DNA from: Paracoccus marcusii | Lineage (GTDB): Bacteria > Pseudomonadota > Alphaproteobacteria > Rhodobacterales > Rhodobacteraceae | Assembly (NCBI RefSeq): GCF_006151785.1 | Contig: NZ_VDDD01000005.1 | Span: 1-60,570 of the forward strand | DNA: 60,570 nucleotides | Reading direction: 5' to 3' | In this document: positions 17,884 to 25,150 of the stretch, in pieces | How positions within the stretch are numbered: position 1 is the first letter of the stretch | Layout of the letters: every line of letters starts with the position of its first letter | The notes under the pieces: model-generated | Databases searched by the model: none | Seen by the model: only the letters and a program-made list of their open reading frames with translations | What the model was told of the DNA's origin: nothing | Translations under genes and position numbers: made by a program

Positions 17884-18810
17884 TCACAGTCCCAGGCAGT
17901 GGCGCATGATCGCCTTCTGGGCGTGCAGCCGGTTTTCGGCCTCGTCCCAGATGACGGATGCGGGGCCGTCCATGACGGCACTGGTCACCTCGTCCTCGCG
18001 GTGCGCGGGCAGGCAATGCATGAACAGCGCATCCGGCCGCGCCTGCGCCATCAGGGCCTCGTTGATCTGATAGCCGCGCAGCTGATTGTGGCGCCGCTCC
18101 TTGGCCGATTGCGGGTCGTGCATGCTGACCCAGGTGTCCGTCACGACCAGATCGGCACCGATGACGGCCCGCGCCGGATCGCGCTCGATGGTGACGGGAC
18201 GCCCTTGGGATGCCGCATAGTCGAGGCAGGCCGCTTCGGGATCCAGCGGCGGCGGGCCGGTGAAGGTCAGATCGAAGCCGAACTGCCCCGCCGCGTGGGC
18301 AAAGCTTGCGAACACGTTGTTGCCGTCGCCCGACCAGACGACCTTCTTGTCAGCGATGGGGCCGCGATGTTCCTCGAAGGTCATCACGTCGGCCATGATC
18401 TGGCATGGATGCGTGCGGTTCGTCAGTCCGTTGATCACCGGAACGGTCGCATGCTCGGCCATCTCCAGCAGCGTCGCCTCCTCGAAGGTCCGGATCATGA
18501 TCAGGTCGACATAGCGGGACAGCACGCGCGCGGTGTCAGCGATGGTTTCGCCATGACCCAGCTGCATCTCCGAACCCGACAGGATCATCGTCTGCCCGCC
18601 CAGCTGGCGCACGCCGACATCGAAGCTGACCCGCGTGCGGGTCGAAGGCTTTTCGAAGATCAGCGCGACCATGCGGCCGGCCAGCGGCTGTTCGTCATCA
18701 GGACTGCCCTTGGGGCGGCCGTTGCGAGCGGCCTTCATCGCGTGGGCGCTGTCGATGATGCTGCGCAGGGCAGTGCGGTCGGTGGTGTGAATATCCAGGA
18801 AATGGGTCAT
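17884..18810 (-). CDS. argF: Ornithine carbamoyltransferase
   Basis: The 308-residue enzyme makes citrulline from ornithine and carbamoyl phosphate in arginine biosynthesis. The carbamoyl-phosphate loop [10 protein letters not shown] lies near residue 55, HPCQIMAD contains the second carbamoyl-phosphate motif, and HCLPAHR near residue 270 binds ornithine. MTHFLDIH at 18810 is the family start; 18 extra in-frame codons upstream are rejected. It is downstream of argD and a GNAT gene on the same strand, separated from the latter by 147 bases. Confidence 0.97.
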   Translation of the reverse strand: MTHFLDIHTTDRTALRSIIDSAHAMKAARNGRPKGSPDDEQPLAGRMVALIFEKPSTRTRVSFDVGVRQLGGQTMILSGSEMQLGHGETIADTARVLSRYVDLIMIRTFEEATLLEMAEHATVPVINGLTNRTHPCQIMADVMTFEEHRGPIADKKVVWSGDGNNVFASFAHAAGQFGFDLTFTGPPPLDPEAACLDYAASQGRPVTIERDPARAVIGADLVVTDTWVSMHDPQSAKERRHNQLRGYQINEALMAQARPDALFMHCLPAHREDEVTSAVMDGPASVIWDEAENRLHAQKAIMRHCLGL

Positions 18811-18957
18811 CGTCTTGGTCTTTCGGCTTTTCTCCAGCAAGCCCCGCCGGACGGGCCGGGTCAAGGGCGGATCGGGGTTTCCGCGCCCCCGCAGGGGTCG
18901 CGCCCGACCGGGCCGGAGAAGATGGGTATTTGGGCAAAGAAAAAGGGCGCATGCGCC

Positions 18958-19434
18958 TCATCGGAGGCGGGTCATCACGCGGACAGGCCGGCCTTGCGCG
19001 TCCAGGCGGTGATCGTTGCCCGCAAAGCCCGCCTTGCGGTAGGCGGCAATGGCGCGCTGATTTCCGGGGGCGGGATCGATCGCCAGGGTCGAACAGTCCA
19101 GCAGCAGCAGATCGCCCAAGGTGCGCAGCCATGCGCCGCCCTGCCCCACCCCGTCAGGCCCGGAAAACACGTCCAGCGCCACGGCATCCGCCGGCAGCCC
19201 CGCAAAATGCGGCGCGGGCCAGTGATGGGCCGGATAGGATTGCGCATAGGCCAGGGCAGTGCCGTCCCGCACCACGATCATCTGCCGCATCACCCGGTGC
19301 CCCAGATCGTCGCGGATCAGGGCGATCTGGCGATCGGGGCCGGGCCACCAGGCCGCGACCTCCGGCTGAGCCAGCCATCGGGCCAGCACGGGCAGGTCGT
19401 CCCTGGTGACCGGCCTGAAGGCGTAGTCAGCCAT
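18958..19434 (-). CDS. GNAT-family N-acetyltransferase
   Basis: This 158-residue acetyltransferase begins MADYAFRPVTRDDLPVLARW. Its layout (LAQPEVAAWWPGP, YPAHHWP, the acetyl-CoA region around DGVGQGGAWLR, and NQRAIAAYRKAGF) is that of the AAC(6')/IucB-like branch of GNAT. Acceptors in that branch are amines such as aminoglycosides or hydroxylysine; the acceptor here is not predictable. Its ATG overlaps the argD stop by 8 bases, so it is translated with argD. Confidence 0.85.
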   Translation of the reverse strand: MADYAFRPVTRDDLPVLARWLAQPEVAAWWPGPDRQIALIRDDLGHRVMRQMIVVRDGTALAYAQSYPAHHWPAPHFAGLPADAVALDVFSGPDGVGQGGAWLRTLGDLLLLDCSTLAIDPAPGNQRAIAAYRKAGFAGNDHRLDAQGRPVRVMTRLR

Positions 19435-20599
19435 CCAGGCTGGCGGCTGCCCTGTCCAGGCGCGCCACGGCCTCGGCGATCTCATCTTCGGTGATGTTCA
19501 GCGGCGGCAGCAGGCGCAGCGTGTCATCTGCGGCGGGCACGGTCAGCAGATGCTGATCATAGGCCGCACGCACCAGATCGGTCGGCGCCATGCGGCATTT
19601 CAGGCCCAGCATCAGCCCCTGCCCTCGCACGCCTTCGAAGATCTGCGGATGGGCGGCGACCAGCCCCTCCAGCTTCTGGCGGAACAGGGCAGCCTTGCGG
19701 TTGACCTCGGCCAGGAAGGCCGGATCGGCCACGATCTGCATCACGCGCGCGCCGACCGCGCAGGCCAGCGGGTTGCCGCCATAGGTGGAGCCGTGCGTCC
19801 CTGCGACCATGCCCGCAGCCGCGCCCTCCGTCGCCAGCACCGCGCCCAGGGGAAAGCCCCCGCCGATGCCCTTGGCGACCATCATGATGTCGGGGGTGAT
19901 CCCGGCATATTCATGCGCGAACAGACGCCCTGTCCGGCCCATGCCGCATTGAACCTCGTCCAGGATCAGCAGCGCGCCGGTCCGGTCGCACAGTTCGCGC
20001 AGCCCCTGAAGGCAGGCGTCGGGCAGCGGACGGATGCCGCCTTCGCCCTGTACGGGCTCGACCATGATCGCGGCGGTACGGTCGGTGACTGCGGCCTTGA
20101 GCGCCTCGTGATCGCCGAAGGGCAGCGTGCGGAACCCCGGCATCAGCGGGCCGAAGCCCTTGACCATCTTCTCTGACCCTGCCGCCGCGATGGCCCCGGT
20201 CGAGCGCCCGTGGAACGCGCCCGAGAACGTCAAGATCTCGATCCGATCCGGATCGCCTGCGTGGTCCCAGTGCTTGCGCACCATCTTGATGGCCAGTTCG
20301 GCCGCCTCGGTGCCGGAATTGGTGAAGAACACCGTGTCCGCGAAGGTGTGTTCGACCAGCAGGTCGGCCAGACGCTCCTGCTCGGGGATCTGGTACAGGT
20401 TCGACACGTGCCAGATCCGGCCGGCCTGTTCGGTCAGCGCGGCGACCAGATCGGGATTGGCATGGCCCAGCACGTTCACCGCGATGCCCGCGCCCAGGTC
20501 CAGGTATCGCGTCCCGTCGGCGGTGACGGCCCAGGCGCCTTCGCCGCGTTCGAACGCCAGGGGGGCGCGATTATAGGTCGGCAGGACGTGCGGGATCAT
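19427..20599 (-). CDS. argD: Acetylornithine/succinyldiaminopimelate aminotransferase
   Basis: The 390-residue PLP enzyme of class III transaminates N-acetylglutamate semialdehyde to N-acetylornithine. It has NSGTEAAELAIKMVRK, SGAFHGRS, the PLP aspartate in LILDEVQCGMGRTG, and the Schiff-base lysine in MVAKGIGGGFPLGA. The substrate region ending GSTYGGNPLACAVG is also typical. The ATG at 20599 has GGAG 8 bases upstream. It is the first gene of argD–GNAT–argF. An 11-codon arginine-rich open frame and hairpin lie between it and the upstream permease gene. Confidence 0.96.
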   Translation of the reverse strand: MIPHVLPTYNRAPLAFERGEGAWAVTADGTRYLDLGAGIAVNVLGHANPDLVAALTEQAGRIWHVSNLYQIPEQERLADLLVEHTFADTVFFTNSGTEAAELAIKMVRKHWDHAGDPDRIEILTFSGAFHGRSTGAIAAAGSEKMVKGFGPLMPGFRTLPFGDHEALKAAVTDRTAAIMVEPVQGEGGIRPLPDACLQGLRELCDRTGALLILDEVQCGMGRTGRLFAHEYAGITPDIMMVAKGIGGGFPLGAVLATEGAAAGMVAGTHGSTYGGNPLACAVGARVMQIVADPAFLAEVNRKAALFRQKLEGLVAAHPQIFEGVRGQGLMLGLKCRMAPTDLVRAAYDQHLLTVPAADDTLRLLPPLNITEDEIAEAVARLDRAAASLDG

Positions 20600-20645
20600 G
20601 GCAAGGCTCCGGCGATGGAAGGGGAATGGCGGAAACGGCAACAGG

Positions 20646-20707
20646 GACGCGGGCCCGCGAAGGGGCCGGCGTCAGCGTCGCGAACGGGTGGTGCGTCGTT
20701 TCGTCAT
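20646..20707 (-). promoter_or_regulatory. Possible arginine-rich leader peptide and hairpin before argD
   Basis: On the minus strand an 11-residue frame MTKRRTTRSRR (20707-20672) has five arginine codons and ends at a hairpin (20673-20646: GACGC and GGCCC arms, one mismatch). The hairpin lies 47 bases before the argD start. The layout mimics amino-acid attenuators. Against it, no ribosome binding site precedes the ATG, arginine codons are common in this GC-rich DNA, and no U-run follows the hairpin. Confidence 0.3.
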
Positions 20708-20750
20708 GGCGCGAAGGATGCGCAGCTTTGCCTGTCAAGGCAAGCGCTAA

Positions 20751-21587
20751 TCAGGCCTTCATGCGATAGCCCGACCGCAGCCACCGCCACGCCAGATACA
20801 GCACGCCCGCGACGACGCCCGCGCAGATCAGCGCGCCGCGCCAGACGGGCGCATCGCTGACTCCGGTCACGCCATAGCGCGCGCCGTCGATCAGGTAGAA
20901 GATCGGGTTCCAGTGCGACAGCGTGCTGAACGGCTGCGGCAGCGCCTGCACCGAATAGAAGGTGCCCGACAGGAACGACAGCGGCGTGATGATGAAATTG
21001 GTGATCGCCGCCATCTGGTCGAACTTCTGCGCCATGATCCCCGCCAGGATGCCCAGGCCGCCCAGCATCAGCGCGGCCAGCAGCACGAACATCGCCGCCC
21101 AGCCCGGATGCGCGATGCCGCGCCCGGTGACCAGCACCATGCCGGTCCCGATGACCGTGGCCACCAGCCCGGCGCGCACCACCGACCCGGCCAGATAGCC
21201 GGCCAGCAGCTCTCCGGCGGACAGGGGCGGCATCAGCGTGTCGACGATGTTGCCCTGCACCTTGGCCGCGGTGATCGAGCTGGAAGTGTTCGCGAAGGCG
21301 TTCTGGATGACCGTCATCATCAGGATGCCCGGCCCGAGGAAGACCAGGTAGGGCAGGCCCATGATCTGCCCCCGCCCCTGGCCCAGGGCCATCGCGAACA
21401 CGACAACGAAAAGGCCCGCCGTCATCAGCGGCGCGAATATCGTCTGCTGCCAGACGGCCATGAAGCGCATGACCTCGCGCCGCGCCAGCGTACGCAGGCC
21501 CAGCCAGTTGACGCGGCCAAATCGGCGCACGCCCATGGCGGGGCTGTCGGAAAGCAGGGGCAGGCCGGGCATTGTGGGCGGGGTCAT
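20751..21587 (-). CDS. ABC-2 type transporter permease
   Basis: The 278-residue integral membrane protein has six hydrophobic segments and the ABC-2 signature region (GLPYLVFLGPGILMMTVIQNAF; NFIITPLSFLSGTFYSVQALP; HWNPIFYLIDGARYGVTG). This pattern is typical of YadH/NodJ-like export permeases. Its ATPase partner is not adjacent, so it may lie elsewhere. The ATG at 21587 (MTPPTMPGLPLL) is favoured over an in-frame start at 21653. It is divergent from gcrA across about 117 bases. The exported substrate is unknown. Confidence 0.9.
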   Translation of the reverse strand: MTPPTMPGLPLLSDSPAMGVRRFGRVNWLGLRTLARREVMRFMAVWQQTIFAPLMTAGLFVVVFAMALGQGRGQIMGLPYLVFLGPGILMMTVIQNAFANTSSSITAAKVQGNIVDTLMPPLSAGELLAGYLAGSVVRAGLVATVIGTGMVLVTGRGIAHPGWAAMFVLLAALMLGGLGILAGIMAQKFDQMAAITNFIITPLSFLSGTFYSVQALPQPFSTLSHWNPIFYLIDGARYGVTGVSDAPVWRGALICAGVVAGVLYLAWRWLRSGYRMKA

Positions 21588-21704
21588 CTGGCGGTCCTTG
21601 AATTTCTGCGCTTCGGCGGCTAAATCTCGGCATCCCGTATGTGACGGGACCAATCGCAGGTTACAAGATGGGGCGGCAGGTCAGACCCGCCCGGAAAGGC
21701 TGCC

Positions 21705-22328
21705 ATGTCCTGGACGGATGATCGCGTCGAGACACTGAAACGCATGTGGTCCGAGGGCCAGTCGGCCAGCGCCATCGCCAAGGAACTGGGCGGCGTGACC
21801 CGCAACGCGGTGATCGGCAAGGTCCATCGCCTGGGGCTGTCGAACCGCACCGAGGAGCCGGAAGCCGCAGCCCCGGCTCCCGCCCCCGCGCCGGAACCGG
21901 TCGCGCGCGAAAAGCCTGCGGCTCCCCGTGCGGTCCCGCAGCCAGCGACGGCCCCTCTGCGCCCCGAACCCGCGCCCGAGCCCGTGGCGGTCCAGCCCGA
22001 ACCGGAACCCGAACCCAGCACGCAGCCGGCCTTCGTGCCGGTTCCCCGCCGCCCGATCGTGCCGGCGGGACAGCCTTTGCCGCCCCAGCCTTCGGCCAAC
22101 GAGATCTCTCCCGAAGCCTTGGCCTCGGTCCGCGAGGTCGAGAAGCGCGCCAAGAAACTGACCCTGATGGAACTGACCGAGCGGACCTGCAAATGGCCCA
22201 TCGGCGATCCGGCAACCGACAAGTTCTGGTTCTGCGGCCTGCCGTCGGTCGCGGGAAAACCCTATTGCGAGGCGCATGTCGGCGTCGCGTTCCAGCCGAT
22301 GTCCTCGCGCCGCGACCGTCGCCGCTGA
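21705..22328 (+). CDS. gcrA: GcrA cell-cycle regulator
   Basis: The 207-residue alphaproteobacterial transcription factor binds methylated GANTC promoters together with sigma-70 RNA polymerase. The N-terminal DNA-binding domain MSWTDDRVETLKRMWSEGQS, then GVTRNAVIGKVHRLGLSNR, is highly characteristic. A Pro/Ala/Glu-rich linker (about residues 50-130) precedes the C-terminal polymerase-binding part with TERTCKWPIGDP and FWFCGLPSVAGKPYCEAH. Adenine methylase CcrM is not in the window. A GC-rich hairpin follows the stop. Confidence 0.96.
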   Translation: MSWTDDRVETLKRMWSEGQSASAIAKELGGVTRNAVIGKVHRLGLSNRTEEPEAAAPAPAPAPEPVAREKPAAPRAVPQPATAPLRPEPAPEPVAVQPEPEPEPSTQPAFVPVPRRPIVPAGQPLPPQPSANEISPEALASVREVEKRAKKLTLMELTERTCKWPIGDPATDKFWFCGLPSVAGKPYCEAHVGVAFQPMSSRRDRRR

Positions 22329-22335
22329 TCGCTTT

Positions 22336-22360
22336 CGGGCGGGCCGCAAAGGTCCGCCCG
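22336..22360 (+). terminator. Hairpin after gcrA
   Basis: A 10-bp stem (CGGGCGGGCC with GGTCCGCCCG, one G-T pair) encloses GCAAA, 8 bases after the gcrA stop. It has no T-run. Confidence 0.5.
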
Positions 22361-22408
22361 GTCCCGACCCGCCCTTGCCATCCCCGTACGCGCGCCTTAC
22401 TGCGGTCC

Positions 22409-22428
22409 TGTTATGTGATGACATATCA
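22409..22428 (+). promoter_or_regulatory. Zur-box-like operator before zinT
   Basis: TGTTATGT-GATG-ACATATCA is an AT-rich imperfect palindrome (7 of 8 arm positions pair) in GC-rich surroundings. It resembles the zinc-uptake regulator site, a TGTTAT…ATAACA-type palindrome, and lies about 37 bases upstream of the expected zinT start. Zinc-repressed expression would suit ZinT. Confidence 0.6.
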
Positions 22429-22463
22429 TTCCATGATTCGTCAGATCTACAGAAGGACCGCCC

Positions 22464-23183
22464 CATCCCCTCCGCTCGCCCCTCCCCGCCAGTCTGCTGA
22501 TCGCCGCGACGCTTGCCCTGACCGGGCCTGCGCGGGCCCAGGACAGTGCCGCCCCAGCCGCACATGACCACTCCCACGACCACGACCACGATCACGATCA
22601 TGACCATGATCACGCGCACGATCACGCCCATGCCCGCAGCCCCGAGGCGCAGGCCATCTATGACGGCTATTTCGACGACGATCAGGTCAAGGACCGCCCC
22701 CTGTCCGACTATGCGGGCGACTGGCAGTCGGTCTATCCCCTGCTGCAGGACGGCACCCTGGCGCCGGTCATGGACCGCAAGGCCCAGAAGGGCGACCAGA
22801 CCGCCGAGGAATACACCGCCTATTACCGGACCGGCTATGCCACCGATACGGACCGCATCACCATCGAGGGTGACATGGTGACGTTCTACAGCGACGGCAC
22901 GCAGGTGTCGGGCACCTATGCCAATGACGGGCACGAGATCCTGACCTATGCCCGCGGCAACCGCGGCGTCCGTTTCATCTTTGCCAAGACTGCCGGCGAC
23001 GCGGGCGCACCCGCCTTCATCCAGTTCAGCGACCATGGGATCGCCCCGGCCCGCGCCGACCACTTCCACCTGTATTGGGGCGACGACCGCGCCGCCCTGC
23101 TGGAGGAGGTGACGAACTGGCCTACCTACTATCCCGCCGACATGCCCCCCGCCCAGATCGTGGACGAGATGCTGGCCCATTGA
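22464..23183 (+). CDS. zinT: ZinT-family zinc-binding protein; start codon apparently lost
   Basis: From 22464 the frame encodes a signal-peptide-like segment ([18 protein letters not shown]), a His/Asp-rich metal-binding tract, then a full ZinT (YodA) calycin domain. The domain runs from [13 protein letters not shown] through [13 protein letters not shown] to [20 protein letters not shown] and [14 protein letters not shown]. ZinT shuttles zinc in the periplasm. No ATG, GTG or TTG exists in frame before 22770, which is far inside the domain. Inserting one G after 22466 would create ATG-CCC-CTC-CGC, 7 bases behind GAAGGA. It is either a sequencing error or a real loss-of-start mutation. Confidence 0.8.
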   Translation, partial: HPLRSPLPASLLIAATLALTGPARAQDSAAPAAHDHSHDHDHDHDHDHDHAHDHAHARSPEAQAIYDGYFDDDQVKDRPLSDYAGDWQSVYPLLQDGTLAPVMDRKAQKGDQTAEEYTAYYRTGYATDTDRITIEGDMVTFYSDGTQVSGTYANDGHEILTYARGNRGVRFIFAKTAGDAGAPAFIQFSDHGIAPARADHFHLYWGDDRAALLEEVTNWPTYYPADMPPAQIVDEMLAH

Positions 23184-23188
23184 CGACC

Positions 23189-23226
23189 TGCGCACGCCCG
23201 GTGCGCCGGGCGTGCGCACCGCTTTT
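23189..23226 (+). terminator. Rho-independent terminator after zinT
   Basis: A 13-bp perfect stem (TGCGCACGCCCGG with CCGGGCGTGCGCA) around TGCG is followed by CCGCTTTT. Confidence 0.88.
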
Positions 23227-23277
23227 CATCACGGCGCAACAGGGCTAGAGATGCGCGACCCCGAAAGGACGCATGCC

Positions 23278-24996
23278 ATGGCCCGCCACCTGATCACCTC
23301 TGCCCTGCCCTACATCAACGGCATCAAGCATCTGGGGAACCTCGTCGGTTCACAGCTGCCCGCCGACCTCTATGCCCGCTATCTGCGGGCGCGGGGCCAC
23401 GAGGTCATGTTCATCTGCGCCACGGACGAACACGGCACCCCCGCCGAACTGGCCGCCGCCAAGACCGGAGAGGACGTGGCCGACTATTGCGCCCGGATGC
23501 ATGGCGTCCAGACCGCGCTGGCCGACGGGTTCGGGCTGTCCTTCGATCATTACGGCCGCTCCTCCAGCGACCGCAACCGCGCCCTGACCCAGCATTTCGC
23601 GGGCCGCCTGGCCGACCAGGGCTATATCCGCGAGGTCGTCGAGAAGCAGGTCTTCTCCCATGCCGACAACCGCTTCCTGCCGGACCGCTACATCGAGGGC
23701 ACCTGCCCCAACTGCGGCTATGACAAGGCGCGCGGCGATCAGTGCGAAAACTGCACCAAGCAGCTGGACCCGACTGACCTGATCAACCCGCGCAGCGCGA
23801 TCTCGGGCAGCACCGACCTGGAGGTGCGCGAGACCAAGCACCTGTACCTGCGCCAGTCCGCGCTGAAGGGCGACATCGCCGCCTGGATCGACGCCAAGAC
23901 GGACTGGCCGATCCTGACGACCTCGATCGCGCGCAAATGGCTGAACGACGGCGACGGGCTGCAGGACCGCGGCATCACTCGCGACCTTGATTGGGGCGTG
24001 CCGGTGAAGCGGGGCGACCAGGACTGGCCGGGGATGGAGGGCAAGGTCTTCTATGTCTGGTTCGACGCGCCCATCGAATATATCGGCGCGACCGCCGAAT
24101 GGGCCGATGCGGCGGGCGCCGACGATGCCGCATGGCGCCGCTGGTGGCGCCTGGACCAGGGCGCCGAGGACGTGACCTATACCCAGTTCATGGGCAAGGA
24201 CAACGTGCCCTTCCATACCCTGTCCTTCCCCGCGACCCTGATCGGTTCGGGCGAGCCGTGGAAGATGGTCGACTATATCAAGTCCTTCAATTACCTGACC
24301 TATCAGGGCGGACAGTTCAGCACCTCGCAGGGGCGCGGCGTATTCATGGACCACGCGCTGGAGATCCTGCCGGCGGACTACTGGCGCTGGTGGCTGTTGT
24401 CGCACGCCCCCGAATCCGGCGACAGCGAGTTCACCTGGGAGAATTTCCAGCAATCCGTGAACAAGGACCTGGCCGACGTGCTGGGCAACTTCGTCAGCCG
24501 CATCACCAAGTTCTGCCGCGCCAAGTTCGGCGAGGCCGTTCCCGAAGGCCCGGCCTGGGGCCCTGCCGAACTGGCGCTGATCGACACGCTGACCGCCCGC
24601 GTCCGTGCCTATGAGGCGAATATGGAGGCGATGGAGGTCCGCAAGGCCGCCGCCGAGCTGCGCGCCATCTGGGTGTCGGGCAATGAATACCTGCAGTCGG
24701 CCGCGCCCTGGACGGTGTTCAAGACCGAGCCCGACCAGGCGGCGATGCAGGTGCGCATGGGCCTGAACCTGATCCGCCTTTACGCGGTCCTGTCGCAGCC
24801 CTTCATCCCCTTTGCATCGGCCGCGATGCTGCAGGCGATGGACGCGCAGGATGCGGGCTGGCCCGACGACGTGGCGCAGGCCTTGCAGGCGCTGGCCCCC
24901 GGCCATGCCTTCACCGTCCCCGAGGTGATGTTCGCCAAGATCAGCGACGAGGACCGAGAGGCCTGGGCCGCCCGCTTCCAAGGCGTCCGCGCCTGA
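23278..24996 (+). CDS. metG: Methionyl-tRNA synthetase
   Basis: The 572-residue class Ia synthetase charges tRNA-Met. The HIGH-type motif is in [13 protein letters not shown] (residues 9-21). A zinc-knuckle insert has [31 protein letters not shown] marks the methionine site. The KMSKS equivalent is FSTSQG, as in related Rhodobacterales. No C-terminal tRNA-binding EMAP domain is present. The start [12 protein letters not shown] at 23278 follows GAAAGGA; a GTG at 23212 lies inside the preceding terminator and is rejected. Confidence 0.97.
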   Translation: MARHLITSALPYINGIKHLGNLVGSQLPADLYARYLRARGHEVMFICATDEHGTPAELAAAKTGEDVADYCARMHGVQTALADGFGLSFDHYGRSSSDRNRALTQHFAGRLADQGYIREVVEKQVFSHADNRFLPDRYIEGTCPNCGYDKARGDQCENCTKQLDPTDLINPRSAISGSTDLEVRETKHLYLRQSALKGDIAAWIDAKTDWPILTTSIARKWLNDGDGLQDRGITRDLDWGVPVKRGDQDWPGMEGKVFYVWFDAPIEYIGATAEWADAAGADDAAWRRWWRLDQGAEDVTYTQFMGKDNVPFHTLSFPATLIGSGEPWKMVDYIKSFNYLTYQGGQFSTSQGRGVFMDHALEILPADYWRWWLLSHAPESGDSEFTWENFQQSVNKDLADVLGNFVSRITKFCRAKFGEAVPEGPAWGPAELALIDTLTARVRAYEANMEAMEVRKAAAELRAIWVSGNEYLQSAAPWTVFKTEPDQAAMQVRMGLNLIRLYAVLSQPFIPFASAAMLQAMDAQDAGWPDDVAQALQALAPGHAFTVPEVMFAKISDEDREAWAARFQGVRA

Positions 24997-25076
24997 CTGT
25001 CGCATTCGTGCCACAGGGGCGCAGGGGGCGGGCGCAGGCCTTGTTCCCCGCGCCCAGCCGCCGTAAAGGCGACTGA

Positions 25077-25090
25077 ATTACCCAGGTAAT
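25077..25090 (+). promoter_or_regulatory. Perfect palindrome upstream of the TonB receptor
   Basis: ATTACC-CA-GGTAAT, a perfect 14-bp inverted repeat, lies about 60 bases upstream of the receptor gene. It is AT-rich compared with its surroundings and placed like an operator. It does not match the Fur, Irr or Zur consensus sequences known to me. Confidence 0.4.
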
Positions 25091-25150
25091 CGGCTTTTCC
25101 CTCTGGCCACGACCCCAGGCAGCATGTCCCCTCCGACCCCGAGGCCCATG

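Noticed and set aside
20706..20750. TTGACA at 20738-20733 as a firm argD promoter
   Set aside because: The -35 is perfect, but no acceptable -10 lies 16-18 bases away, and the TTGACA is the loop of the inverted repeat TTGCC…GGCAA.
22419..22567. ATGs at 22419 and 22433 as the zinT start
   Set aside because: Both are in other reading frames (one runs [20 protein letters not shown]) and would need a frameshift. They also lie within or just past the Zur-like site and before the ribosome binding site.
23212..23278. GTG start at 23212 for metG
   Set aside because: That codon lies inside the 13-bp zinT terminator stem; the family N-terminus begins at the ATG at 23278.
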